A stretch of 51,655 nt of DNA from CAYLNH01 sp964384625 (GCA_964384625.1 CAYLNH010000015.1:1-51655), one strand, 5' to 3'; shown: positions 41,601 through 50,226, numbered from the stretch's first letter. Translations and numbers: made by a program. The notes: a model not told the origin generated them from the sequence alone.

Positions 41601-43208
41601 GCCGTCGCGGCTGGCGGCCAGCGTCAGCTCATCCGTCTGAACCGTATCCCAACGGGTCGTCTCCAGCGTAAACGCTTCGGCAAGTTTCTTGTCGGCCGAC
41701 TGACTGACCGCGGGGATCAGCATATCGGCTTTGATCGTAAACTCGGAACCGTCAATTTTCACCGGTCGACGCCGGCCGCTTTCATCGGGTTCGCCGAGTT
41801 TCATCTCGACACACGCGACACCGGTCATCTTGCCGCCCTCAGAAAGGATCTTCGACGGGGCAGCGAGGTACTTGATCTCCACGCCTTCGCGGAGCATGGC
41901 ATCAATCTCGGCTTCTTCCGCCGGCATCTCTTCGCGCGTCCGGCGATAGACGACGGTGACCTTCTCAGCGCCGACACGCATAGCGGTACGCGCCGTATCG
42001 ACCGCGGTATTACCACCACCGATGATCACAACATTCTTGCCGATGTTGGCGTTGCCGGTCAGCGAGAACTCACGCAGGAAGTCGACGCCGTGGACAACGC
42101 CTTCGCAGTCTTCGCCGGGGATGTCGAGCTTCTTGCTGATATGTGCGCCGGTGGCGATAAAGACGGCATCAAAGTCGTCCTCGACCTTGCCGGCCGGGAG
42201 GTCCTTGCCGACGGTGGTTTCGGTCTTGAACTCGACGCCGAGTTTGCCGATGTGCTCGATATCGCGTTTGAAGATGTCGGGCGGCAGCCGGTAGTCCGGG
42301 ATACCGACCGTGAGCATGCCGCCGAGGACCGGCAGCGACTCGAACACGGTGGTCTTATGACCGAGTTGCGCCAGCGCGTGCGCGGCCGCGAGCCCGGCCG
42401 GGCCGGAGCCGATGACCGCCACAGTCTTGCCGCTGGCCTCGATGTCCTTCGGAATCTCGGGTGTCGGAAACTTCTCGATAGCGTAGCGTTTAAGATCGCG
42501 GATGTTGACCGGGGAATCGATCTTGCCGCGGTTACAGCCGCCTTCGCACGGATGGAAACAGACGCGGCCGCAGATGGCGGGCAGCGGGTTCTCTTTCCAG
42601 ATGAGCTGCGCCGCTTCTTTCACCTTGCCGGCACCGATCAGATTGACATAGCCCTGTACGCTGTGGTCAATCGGGCAGTTCGTGCTGCACGTGGCGCGGC
42701 CGTTCTTGGTGATGACGTTCGCGTTCGGTGCGGCCTGCGCGTACACGCGGTCGGTCGCTTTACGCGTACCGATGTTGGCATCGAACTGACTCTTGATCTC
42801 GACCGGGCAAACGTCGGTGCAGTCGCCGCAGGCCGTGCATTTGTCAATGTCGATGTAACGCGGCTTCTGCAGGATGGTAGCCTTGAAGTTGCCGGGCTCG
42901 CCTTCGAGTTTGGTGACGTTCGACATGGTGTACACGTCGATGTTCAGATCGCGCATCGCTTCCACGAGCTTCGGCGAGATGATACAGGTCGCGCAGTCAC
43001 CGGTCGGGAAGGTCTTGTCGAGTTTCGACATACCGCCGCCGACAGCGGCTTTCTCTTCGACGAGATAGACGCGGAACCCGGCAGCGGACAGGTCGAGGGA
43101 TGCCTGGATTCCGGCGACACCGGCACCGCAGACCATGACGGCGCCGACTTTGTCTTTGCCGCTGCCGGTGGCCGTATCGGATGGTTTCATGTTGGCCGGC
43201 ATATTCAT
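38655..43208 (-). CDS. hdrA: Giant HdrA: two HdrA modules with inserted GltD module
   Basis: 1517 aa, more than twice a canonical HdrA. Order: first HdrA FAD half (VCGAGVAGIQASL, about 26-38) with [4Fe-4S] C124/C127/C130/C134. Next a GltD-type insert with cysteine block C174, C178, C213, C217, C221 and C225, FAD loop GSGPAGLAAA (267-276), NAD(P) loop GGGNTAVDTA (397-406) and GFFAGGDVV. Then a Cys-rich patch (C638-C654) and the rest of the first HdrA, ending near 935. A second HdrA follows (ICHCGSNI at 943, FAD loop VVGGGIAGMT at 1081), with two C-terminal [4Fe-4S] motifs (C1424-C1434, C1454-C1464). The start is supported by GGAGGTGA and an ATGA overlap with hdrB. HdrA flavin is the known site of electron bifurcation. 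Confidence 0.95.
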   Translation of the reverse strand: MNMPANMKPSDTATGSGKDKVGAVMVCGAGVAGIQASLDLSAAGFRVYLVEEKAAVGGGMSKLDKTFPTGDCATCIISPKLVEAMRDLNIDVYTMSNVTKLEGEPGNFKATILQKPRYIDIDKCTACGDCTDVCPVEIKSQFDANIGTRKATDRVYAQAAPNANVITKNGRATCSTNCPIDHSVQGYVNLIGAGKVKEAAQLIWKENPLPAICGRVCFHPCEGGCNRGKIDSPVNIRDLKRYAIEKFPTPEIPKDIEASGKTVAVIGSGPAGLAAAHALAQLGHKTTVFESLPVLGGMLTVGIPDYRLPPDIFKRDIEHIGKLGVEFKTETTVGKDLPAGKVEDDFDAVFIATGAHISKKLDIPGEDCEGVVHGVDFLREFSLTGNANIGKNVVIIGGGNTAVDTARTAMRVGAEKVTVVYRRTREEMPAEEAEIDAMLREGVEIKYLAAPSKILSEGGKMTGVACVEMKLGEPDESGRRRPVKIDGSEFTIKADMLIPAVSQSADKKLAEAFTLETTRWDTVQTDELTLAASRDGFFAGGDVVLGPSSVIEAIAQGKRAAQAIDNFLNDRPVADGIKPPPERENPVCEADLKELKRVTAKVPRVTAKEEDAKARVKDFREVESVFTDEEAQAEASRCLACAGCCECMQCVEACQAGAINHNDCAKEVTLDVGAVLLTPGFEAFDATQRGEFGFGYAPNVVSNVQFERILSASGPTAGHIVRPSDGKTPKRLAFIQCVGSRDQGCGNEYCSSVCCMAATKEAILAKEHEPDLDITVFYLDLRAYGKDFDRYCNRAINEMGVRYVRSFISRTFEMPDTRNLGLVYMNEKMERIEEEFDMVVLSLGLEPSKGLQQQAEGIGIELNEWGFAKTETLLPVDASRPGVFVGGAFQEPKDIPDTVMQSTGAAARAMALLADARGTMTRTKDYPPQRDVTDEPARIGAFICHCGSNIASVVDVEAVVEYARTLPNVVFADHTVYTCADDSQALMKELIAEHRLNRVIVASCTPRTHEPIFRDTLRDAGLNPYLLEMANIRDQCSWVHAGDPDAATEKAKDLVTMAVGRAAALQPLKDETVPVKNAALVVGGGIAGMTSALALSDQGFPVHLVEQSDKLGGTVAQLNKTYQGDDLQAFLSETIEKVNASEKITVYTNTTAKKVNGHIGEFSSTLMTGDEATEIEHGVVVVATGATEHKPSSYCYGESDAVLTQLELTEKLRDDQLELGENATVAMIQCVEQRTDERPYCSRVCCTTAVKNAMLIKDKYPKARVMVFYRDMRTYGFRESAYRQAREKGILFFRYTPEEPPVVTNNGKLTLKGKDLSLGRTLEINPDLLVLAAPMEPRADREVISELLRVPLNADGFFLEAHVKLRPVDFASEGLFLCGTTHAPKFVSEVVSQANAVAGRAASILSKKRMPVSGQIAWVDHDKCISCMTCVHVCPYNAPMNSRDNKAEIQTAVCMGCGSCASECPAKAITLRNFMDTQVIGALDSLLGNVKTTAYVPAYPEQVGIATPKWKTTSKAE

Positions 43209-44095
43209 GCTGTCACCTCCGCAACGGCAGGTGTTTGGATCTTGGCAATCAGTTTCTCGGCACTGATGGTCAACTTATCAAAGCCGAGCTCGTCCGGACG
43301 CAGGCCGAGGGCCAGGCCGAGGAGTTGGGTGATGTAAACGATCGGCAGGTCCGGCAGATCGCCGTGGGCCTTCATGGCATCGGCCTGGCGCATGTCGAGG
43401 TTCACCTGACACAGCGGACAAGCCACGACACAGCAGTCGACCTTCACCTTATTGAGCATCGTCAGGATCCGATGGCTCAGACGGCAGACAACGCTGGTAT
43501 TCGAGATCGACAGGCTGGCGCCGCAGCATTCTGTCTTCAGCGGCCAGTCGACCGGCGTGCCGCCGGCACACTCGACAATCTCGTCCATGCAGCTCGGATG
43601 CTCCGGATCGTCAAAGGCGACAACCTTCGGCGGTCGCGACAACAGGCAGCCGTAGTAGGAGGCCACGCGCAGACCGCCAAGTGACTTCTTGATCTTCTTC
43701 TGGATCTGGTCGATGCCAAAGTGATTGACGAGCGCATCCAGAATGTGGTGGACCGGAACGTTTCCGTCGTAGTCGTCTTTCGTAATGCGGGCTGCACGCT
43801 TGCGTTCGTCTTCGCTTGCGAGGATTTCGTGATTCGCGGTCCGCAATCGGGCGTAGCAGGATGCACAGGCGGTCATCACCGGCATCTGCATGCCCTCGGC
43901 TTTCTTCAGATTCATCGCGGGCAAGGCGATGGCGAGCGACTGGTTACTGCTGTGCGCTGGAGTGGAACCGCAGCAAACCCAGTCGGGAATATCAGTTAAC
44001 TCAATTCCCAGCGCCCGACAGACCGCCCGCGCCGACGTATCAAACTCGCGCGAGGTGCCTTCCAGACTGCAGCCGGGGAAGTAGGCGTATTTCAC
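43205..44095 (-). CDS. hdrB: Heterodisulfide reductase-like subunit B
   Basis: 296 aa. Two complete CCG domains are visible: C9, C41-C42, C77, C80 and C150, C190-C191, C226, C229. In methanogen HdrB these bind two non-cubane [4Fe-4S] clusters that reduce the heterodisulfide. In non-methanogens the subunit serves other acceptors or structural roles. The start is a GTG at 44095 preceded by AGGAG, giving a GTGA overlap with hdrC. All cluster ligands are kept, so it is likely catalytically competent; its acceptor here is unknown. Confidence 0.95.
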   Translation of the reverse strand: MKYAYFPGCSLEGTSREFDTSARAVCRALGIELTDIPDWVCCGSTPAHSSNQSLAIALPAMNLKKAEGMQMPVMTACASCYARLRTANHEILASEDERKRAARITKDDYDGNVPVHHILDALVNHFGIDQIQKKIKKSLGGLRVASYYGCLLSRPPKVVAFDDPEHPSCMDEIVECAGGTPVDWPLKTECCGASLSISNTSVVCRLSHRILTMLNKVKVDCCVVACPLCQVNLDMRQADAMKAHGDLPDLPIVYITQLLGLALGLRPDELGFDKLTISAEKLIAKIQTPAVAEVTA

Positions 44096-44652
44096 CGATT
44101 CTTCTCCTCTTCTTCGGCGCGCTTGAAGACCTCTTTCACCTTGCCGGCGTCCTTGGAGCCTTTCGGGAACAGCGCGAGTTTGCCTTTCAGGAACATCTTC
44201 GGCGCCTTGTCGACGTCGGCGAAGAAGTCCTTGCTGGCGAATTTATAGGAAGTCATCATGCCGACCTCATGCACGCGCCCGTTCTTGCGGACGCTGTTGA
44301 GGAAGGCCTTGTTGAAGTGTTTGCCGTTGACGTCGGCCGGGGCCAGTTTCTTCTCGATGGCCATCATCCGCAGCGCGTCCATGACGGCGGCGATATCGAT
44401 GTCCATCGGGCAGCGGGTCGTGCATGCTTCACAGGACGCGCACAACCAGATCGACGGCGACTTGAGCAGTTCGTCTTCCTCGCCGAGAATGATCAGCCGC
44501 ATAACCTGGCTGGACAGCAAGCCCATCTCCGGCGCGACCGGACAGCCCGTCGAACACTTATGGCATTGCAGGCAGGAACTGACCGTAGCGCCGGACCGTT
44601 CCTCGACCTGCCGAACAAAGTCGGTATTGGTGCATTTGAGAGTATCGGACAT
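44092..44652 (-). CDS. hdrC: Heterodisulfide reductase-like subunit C
   Basis: 186 aa. Two [4Fe-4S] motifs, C27/C30/C33/C37 and C71/C74/C77/C81, form the ferredoxin-like wire between HdrA and HdrB. After about residue 150 a lysine/glutamate-rich tail follows. It is coupled on both sides: a one-base overlap with the upstream amidotransferase gene (TAATG) and a 4-nt overlap with hdrB. Confidence 0.95.
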   Translation of the reverse strand: MSDTLKCTNTDFVRQVEERSGATVSSCLQCHKCSTGCPVAPEMGLLSSQVMRLIILGEEDELLKSPSIWLCASCEACTTRCPMDIDIAAVMDALRMMAIEKKLAPADVNGKHFNKAFLNSVRKNGRVHEVGMMTSYKFASKDFFADVDKAPKMFLKGKLALFPKGSKDAGKVKEVFKRAEEEEKNR

Positions 44653-47264
44653 TATTCTTCCTCCATCGCTTCAGCGAGTGCCATGGCACTCGGAACGACT
44701 TTGCGGTAGACTTCCGGCGGGGTGCATTTCTCACCGTTGACCGTCAGCAGATCGCGCTCGATTTCGATGCCGAACAAGCGTTCGTTCTCGTTCAAGAACG
44801 GCAGGATCAGTTTCCAGTCCGCATCGGACAGGCGCTGGAAACAGCCGCCATTCAGCTGTTCACTGACCAGCGTGCGGTCCGGATCGCGGACGAAGATGGC
44901 GCCGCCGGATGCCAACGACAGCAGGTTGCTGCCGGGGTACGGCATGTCGAGCGGTTCCACTTTACCTTCGTCGTTCACAAGGATGCCGTTAACGATGGCG
45001 AAGCCGCCGCCGTTCAGCGGATCACCGGCCATGAACGACTCTGCCAGGAAGTCGAGCGCCGTGCCGTTGATTACCACCTTCGGACGACCAACCGCGTTGA
45101 TCATCGGGCGACCGGCGGCGTTGCCGCGGACGTAGATTTCGCCGCCCTTGGCACCGTACAGAAAGGTCTGACCGACATCGCCGTACACCACCAGTTTGCC
45201 GCGCTTCGAGATCTGGCAGAGCTGGTCCTGGGCGTTGCCGTGAACATAGATCTCGAGACCATCCATGCCGGACGCAAGGTAGTCACCAACGTTGTCGTAG
45301 CAATCAACGCGCAAACCGTCGCTGTCCGCGCCGAAGCCGGCACCGTGGAACCGTGTGCCGCGCGAGTTGAAGTGGACAAGGTTCTTCCAGCCGAGCTTAT
45401 AGGCGTCGACGGCGAGGAAAGCGTCGCAATCGGCGCCCTCCGGCTGGAAGCCCTTGGCGTCGATCAGCAAGGTCTTCTCGTCGCCTTCCGGGGCGCGTAA
45501 CTTGTGGCGTGAATCCCAAGTGACGCGGCGATAGCCGTTAAGCTTCGGTTCAGTGAATAGCGGCTGCCGGTCGAACAGCACTTGCAGGCCCTGACGCAGA
45601 ATGGTGCGGACGGAGCTGCGTTTCATTTTGCCGACGGGGAAGATCCAGTCGAGCGCCAGAGTCAGTCCTTCGATCGCGCCGGCCGGTTCATACTTGGTCT
45701 TCTTCACGACCGTGTCGACGAACCAGCGCAAGCGGTCGAAGTCCATCTCAGCACAGTGATCGTGGATATACTTTCCGAGTACTTCGCCCTTGCCGGACTC
45801 GACGAACGCATCGATCGCGACCATGTCCTCGCGGACGTCGGACGGCGCGGTGAACGGTTTGGACAGATCGCAGCGGGACTGGTCGGGCTGCGTGCGCAGG
45901 ACCTCACCAAACTTATTGGTGACTTCCAGGTCGTAGCCTTCACCTTCTTCTTTCGGTTTCACCGAAATCATGAAGGCGCCGCCGTCGTTGTAGCTGCCGC
46001 CGCGGGCGTTCCAGTAGCGATCGGCAATCGGCGAGAAGCGCGAATCCTCTTCCGACAGGCTGGCGAGTGTCGCGTCAATCGCCTGTTTCTCGGAACAGAC
46101 CAGACCGATGGAGACTTCGCCTTCCTGCAGGGCAAACACCTGTGGCCGCAGCATGGCGGTGTCGGTGATACCCATCAGCTGGAAGCCGTTCTCCAGCAGG
46201 TTACGGGCGATGATGAAGAACCACGGGCCGTCCGGCGCGGCGTGCGTGTGCACCGTCTGGATGTCGCGGTAGATCTTCTGCTTCTCCGGCGGCAGCCGGT
46301 CGAAGTCCAACTCGGACGTCGGCGCCAGCGCTTCGATGATGTACTCCACCGGATACTTCAGTGTCCGGTTCATTAAGTCAAAGAGCATGATCGACGTCTC
46401 GGTGTCGGTGAGAAACTGCGGGAACAGATTGCGCTGCGCCAGGAACTCACAGACCGAGTGGTAGTTGGCGAAGTCGCCATTGTGTACCAGGGCTTCGTTG
46501 AGGCCGATGAACGGATGGCAGCCACCGGGATGCCAGACGCGGCCGCGAGTCGGATAGCGCTGGTGCGCGATCCACACGTGTGCGGACGTGTCTTCCATGC
46601 AGTAGTACTGCACGGTGGCTTCGGCAAAACCGACGATCTTCAGGATCAGCAGGTTGCGCGCGTGCGACATGACGAACGCGCGTTTCTCACCGAGCGACGC
46701 GTAGAACTCCTGATTGATCTGGTAGGAGTTCTGGAAGATGAACTCGTCTTCGATTTCGCGCTGCTCCATGTGGGTCAGGTTGTTACGGGTGGCGAAGGCG
46801 TCGAGGATGTTTGGCTTAACGCGGACAAAGTAGCGTGCGACATCCGGCGGCTTCTGTTCGAGCAACGGCACATCACGATAGTCATCGACGGTGGCGATCA
46901 GGCCGCCGCAGTGCGTGTCGAAGTACGGCTCAATGTATTTCTTGACGACTTCGTCCCGGGCGCTCGGATCCAGGAGGGCGACCTGATAGCAGTAGCAGTC
47001 TTCCAGGACCTGGCGGTCGACGCCGAGTTGGTCCGGGACCAGACCGGCAGCCGCGATGCCGCCGCCTTTGCCGTTGCCGCGGTTGCGCATCTGAATCGAC
47101 GGCTCGTAGATATGCTTGCCGCGCACCGGGATGGTGCAGGCAAAACCGGTTACCCCGCAGCCGCCTTCGGCTTCGGGCGAGCGACCGAACCAGTCGCCTT
47201 CCGGCTTCATGTGCGCCCGGGATCGAGTCAGCACGTCAGCGTAGTTAAAGGGGATGCTGTTCAT
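44652..47264 (-). CDS. GOGAT-like amidotransferase fused to GXGXG domain
   Basis: 870 aa. Residues 36 to about 400 are a class II glutamine amidotransferase. Cys36 in GGCGVTGFACT would become the N-terminal nucleophile after removal of a propeptide. QRYPTRGRVW (235-244) and HNGDFANYHS (261-270) supply the glutamine site. From about 585 to 770 there is a GXGXG beta-helix (YGDVGQTFLYGAKGGEIYVR, NAVGRPKVVINGTALDFLAE). The FMN domain that lies between these in ordinary GltB is missing and is encoded by the neighbouring gene instead. Archaeal-type glutamate synthases and N-methylglutamate synthase also split these domains. Overlaps: ATGA with the FMN gene upstream, TAATG with hdrC downstream. The product could be glutamate or another amino acid. 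Confidence 0.88.
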   Translation of the reverse strand: MNSIPFNYADVLTRSRAHMKPEGDWFGRSPEAEGGCGVTGFACTIPVRGKHIYEPSIQMRNRGNGKGGGIAAAGLVPDQLGVDRQVLEDCYCYQVALLDPSARDEVVKKYIEPYFDTHCGGLIATVDDYRDVPLLEQKPPDVARYFVRVKPNILDAFATRNNLTHMEQREIEDEFIFQNSYQINQEFYASLGEKRAFVMSHARNLLILKIVGFAEATVQYYCMEDTSAHVWIAHQRYPTRGRVWHPGGCHPFIGLNEALVHNGDFANYHSVCEFLAQRNLFPQFLTDTETSIMLFDLMNRTLKYPVEYIIEALAPTSELDFDRLPPEKQKIYRDIQTVHTHAAPDGPWFFIIARNLLENGFQLMGITDTAMLRPQVFALQEGEVSIGLVCSEKQAIDATLASLSEEDSRFSPIADRYWNARGGSYNDGGAFMISVKPKEEGEGYDLEVTNKFGEVLRTQPDQSRCDLSKPFTAPSDVREDMVAIDAFVESGKGEVLGKYIHDHCAEMDFDRLRWFVDTVVKKTKYEPAGAIEGLTLALDWIFPVGKMKRSSVRTILRQGLQVLFDRQPLFTEPKLNGYRRVTWDSRHKLRAPEGDEKTLLIDAKGFQPEGADCDAFLAVDAYKLGWKNLVHFNSRGTRFHGAGFGADSDGLRVDCYDNVGDYLASGMDGLEIYVHGNAQDQLCQISKRGKLVVYGDVGQTFLYGAKGGEIYVRGNAAGRPMINAVGRPKVVINGTALDFLAESFMAGDPLNGGGFAIVNGILVNDEGKVEPLDMPYPGSNLLSLASGGAIFVRDPDRTLVSEQLNGGCFQRLSDADWKLILPFLNENERLFGIEIERDLLTVNGEKCTPPEVYRKVVPSAMALAEAMEEE

Positions 47265-48814
47265 GACTCGTCTCCATTCGTGTAATCGAGGTGCATCAGC
47301 AGATCGGTCCGGCCGCGGAGGGCTTTGACCGAATCGAGGCCAAGGCGATAGAGGATGTCCACCAGGACTTCGCGCCAGGCGCTGTACATGTTAACCAGCC
47401 GCTGGGTGGCCCAATCGACGGACGTCAGCTCCAACAGCTCGGAGTCGGTGGTACAGATGCCGCGGGCACAGCCGCGACCGCTTTCGCACAGGCCGCAGCG
47501 AATGCAGCCGACCGCGACAATCTCGGACGTGCCGATGACGACGCCGTCGGCGCCCATGGCGATTGCCTTGGCCACGTCCCACGGGGTGCGGATGCCGCCG
47601 CTGCAGATCAGGGCGACTTCGTCGCGCACACCTTCGTCAACCAGGAACTGGTGGACGTTGGTGATGGCGTACTCGATCGGCATGGCGATGTTCTTCTTCG
47701 CCACGTTCGGCGCCGCGCCCGTGCCGCCGTAGCTGCCGTCCATGTGCACGATGTGCGAGCCGGCGCAGTACGAGCCGACGGCCACCATGTCGACGTCTTC
47801 CGGCGTCGAGACTTTGGAGGACAACAGCGTGTTACGGTTGATATGGCTGATCCAATCGAGGTGCTTCTTGTGGTCTTCAATGGAGTAGACGCTGTGGAAG
47901 GGGAACGGTGAGAACAGCGAGGTGCCGACGACCGCTTCGCGCATGGCCGCGACTTCCGGGGTGTTCTTGTCGCCCAGCAGGTGGCCGCCCAATCCGGGTT
48001 TGGCGCCCTGCGCATATTTGAATTCGACGATGCGCGCGTGCTGAATGGTCTCCTCGCGCACACCGAACAGGCCGGTGGCGACCTGGGTGATCATGTGATT
48101 CTTGTACGGCACGAACCGCGGCGGGTAGCCGCCCTCACCGGTGCAGGTAAAGGAGTTCCAGGCCTTGGCCGCGCGGGCCTTGGCGAGGAGGACCCGGATG
48201 TTGGTCGAACCGAACGACATGCCGCCGCCGTACCAGGGCACGTCGATCTTGACCTTCGGCCGCGGGTCGTTGCGGCGCTTGTTCAGATCGATGTCGGTGG
48301 TGATGTCGTCCTTCTCAAGATCGGCAGGGGGGGCTTCCGGGAAACGGAACCGCAGGCGATCGAAACCACCATCGGACGCGCCGACTTCGCTTTCGAGGAA
48401 GCTCGGCGGCGCATGCCCGGTCTCGGCCATCCACCAGGTGCTGGCCAGCAGATCCGGGGTCCAGCGATAGTCACCCATCGTTTGGAACGCCGGGTTCTCG
48501 GCCAGCGACAGCGCGCCGGCCGGACACTCGTTGATGCAGCAGCTGTCGGACTTCGTGCATTCCTCGCCGATACAGCGATAGTCGAACGGCCGCATCATCA
48601 GCCGGTAGCCGTCCGGCCGCTGATGGACGCCGTGCTGGCAGACCTCGGCACACTTGCCGCAGTTGATGCAGTCGGACGAACGGTGAATGCTGTTAGGTCC
48701 CAGTTCGTTGCGATAGCGCGGCGGTGCCGTTGCAGTCGCGCGGGTCACCTGGGCAAAATCCGGTTCGGCCGCGAACTCTTCGGCCGACTGGTTGTTATTC
48801 GGAACGTGATTCAT
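47261..48814 (-). CDS. Archaeal-type GltS FMN subunit with ferredoxin domain
   Basis: 517 aa. The N-terminal ferredoxin-like part has C49/C52/C55/C59 and a second set C81, C86, C92, C93, C97. The FMN domain of glutamate synthase follows: GGGMSFGS (196-203), TGEGG (225-229), YAQGAKPGLGG (267-277), DGSYGGTGAAP (359-369), CSGGIRTPWD (404-413) and GADGVVIGTS (421-430). A Fe-S motif C437-x2-C440-x2-C443-x5-C449-x4-C454 comes next. All FMN and 2-oxoglutarate motifs that I can check are kept, so it is probably active. It needs ammonia from the amidotransferase encoded next (4-nt overlap) and electrons from a ferredoxin or a GltD-like partner. GGAGG precedes the ATG. Confidence 0.9.
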   Translation of the reverse strand: MNHVPNNNQSAEEFAAEPDFAQVTRATATAPPRYRNELGPNSIHRSSDCINCGKCAEVCQHGVHQRPDGYRLMMRPFDYRCIGEECTKSDSCCINECPAGALSLAENPAFQTMGDYRWTPDLLASTWWMAETGHAPPSFLESEVGASDGGFDRLRFRFPEAPPADLEKDDITTDIDLNKRRNDPRPKVKIDVPWYGGGMSFGSTNIRVLLAKARAAKAWNSFTCTGEGGYPPRFVPYKNHMITQVATGLFGVREETIQHARIVEFKYAQGAKPGLGGHLLGDKNTPEVAAMREAVVGTSLFSPFPFHSVYSIEDHKKHLDWISHINRNTLLSSKVSTPEDVDMVAVGSYCAGSHIVHMDGSYGGTGAAPNVAKKNIAMPIEYAITNVHQFLVDEGVRDEVALICSGGIRTPWDVAKAIAMGADGVVIGTSEIVAVGCIRCGLCESGRGCARGICTTDSELLELTSVDWATQRLVNMYSAWREVLVDILYRLGLDSVKALRGRTDLLMHLDYTNGDES

Positions 48815-50208
48815 TGGGCGCCTCCGTTTTGCTTGATGCGCTCGCCGAAGAGGCGGCCGAAGGCCCGCTCCTCCAGGTCTTCGAAGAACATCGCGCGGCC
48901 GGTCTCGCCGCGCAGACGGCGGACTTCGCGGATGCCCATGGCACCGAGCATCTCAAGGAGCTGATTGCGCCAGGCGCAGACCAGATTGATGATCCGTTGT
49001 TTGGCGAACTCGCCGTCGACTTCCGCCATCTCGACCTGGCATTCCTCGCCGTTCTGACACTCGCCGCAGAGCCGGCATTCCATCGCCAGCACCAGCGGGA
49101 TGTCGATGGCGATCATGTCGGCGCCGCAGATGATCGATTTCGTCATGTGCTCGGCCAACGCCACCCCGCCGCAGGCGATGATGGTGATCTCGTCGCGCGT
49201 CCCGGCTTTGACCAGTGTGCCGTGGATGTCGCGCAGGACATCGCGGGCGTGTCGCGGATTGTCGGCACCGGTCTCGCGGCCGTGCATATCGAGCACGAGG
49301 TAGATGACCTCGGCGCCGGCGGCGGTCAGCTCGACAATGCGGTCGGTGGCGGCCGGCGTCGCTTCGACGCGGACGGCCACGACCTGCTTCGGCCGGTCGG
49401 CTTTGATCTTCGTGATTTCGTCCATGACCGTCGCACTGTCCGGAACAATGACCATCAGCGCTTCCTTGGCGGCGCTGCAGTCGCTGGTCAGTGTCGGGAT
49501 GGCTTTCGCATTCGTCGGGATAACGCCATTCTCGAAGTCCTCGGCATCGGCGGTATAGAACAGACCCATGGCCTCGGCAGCCTTGGCGATGCCTTCGGCG
49601 ACGCCGGCGTGGCGCCACTGTTTGGGCGGCATCTGGAACATGATCGGCGCCGGGCTCTCGATGAACGGCGGCGTCTCGGTGGTCGGTTTGCCGTCGAAGA
49701 ACTCCAGGCGGGTGAGTTTGCGGCCGATGTCCAGGCCGGTATTGATGTACTCGCGACCGTGGATCCCGTCGCGGGTCGGCCGGACGATCTCGGACATGTC
49801 GGTCCACATCGAGTCGAAACCCGGGCCGCTGAACTTGCCGCCGTAGCCGCTGCCGGATACGGGGATCTTGCCGCTCTCGGCCTGGAACCAGGTGACCGTG
49901 ACAATCTCGGGCGTGTAATAGTCGTCGCCGAGCTTGGCGTATTCCGGGTTCTCGGTGCGGGTCAGGATGTTCTTGGTACAGTTCTGGACGCAGGCCAGGC
50001 AGCCCTTGCACTGATAGATGTAATCAAGGTAACCGGTGGCGTTGTGCAGCGTCTCGGACTCGTCCGTATACAGGCCGTAGATACAGCCTTTCTTGACGCA
50101 GTTCTTGCAGCTGCTGCAGTCCTCGCGCCAGTCGATAATCCCCAACTTGCCGATGGGGCGGACGCGCGGGGGGGTCGGCTTTGGATGGATGACGTATTTC
50201 GCAGGCAT
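48811..50208 (-). CDS. Degenerate GltS-like ferredoxin paralogue
   Basis: 465 aa. Same layout as the next gene: two N-terminal Fe-S sets (C31/C34/C37/C42 and C67/C70/C73/C77), a barrel domain, and a C-terminal cysteine set C378/C381/C384/C390 followed by the same kind of helical tail. The barrel lacks the TGEGG, QGAKPGxGG and DGxxGGTGA motifs needed for FMN and 2-oxoglutarate chemistry. Only general strands such as IACGGVALAEHMTKSIICGA remain recognisable. It is therefore likely a structural or electron-wiring subunit derived from the FMN subunit. It overlaps that gene by 4 nt and starts 18 nt after metF. Confidence 0.82.
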   Translation of the reverse strand: MPAKYVIHPKPTPPRVRPIGKLGIIDWREDCSSCKNCVKKGCIYGLYTDESETLHNATGYLDYIYQCKGCLACVQNCTKNILTRTENPEYAKLGDDYYTPEIVTVTWFQAESGKIPVSGSGYGGKFSGPGFDSMWTDMSEIVRPTRDGIHGREYINTGLDIGRKLTRLEFFDGKPTTETPPFIESPAPIMFQMPPKQWRHAGVAEGIAKAAEAMGLFYTADAEDFENGVIPTNAKAIPTLTSDCSAAKEALMVIVPDSATVMDEITKIKADRPKQVVAVRVEATPAATDRIVELTAAGAEVIYLVLDMHGRETGADNPRHARDVLRDIHGTLVKAGTRDEITIIACGGVALAEHMTKSIICGADMIAIDIPLVLAMECRLCGECQNGEECQVEMAEVDGEFAKQRIINLVCAWRNQLLEMLGAMGIREVRRLRGETGRAMFFEDLEERAFGRLFGERIKQNGGAQ

Positions 50209-50226
50209 AGTCAGCTCGTGTTGGGG

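Noticed and set aside
39735..43337. A 1200-codon plus-strand open frame opposite hdrA
   Set aside because: It is the antisense shadow of a GC-biased gene: His/Arg/Val-rich translation, no motifs, no ribosome binding site, while the opposite strand has clear HdrA/GltD motifs.
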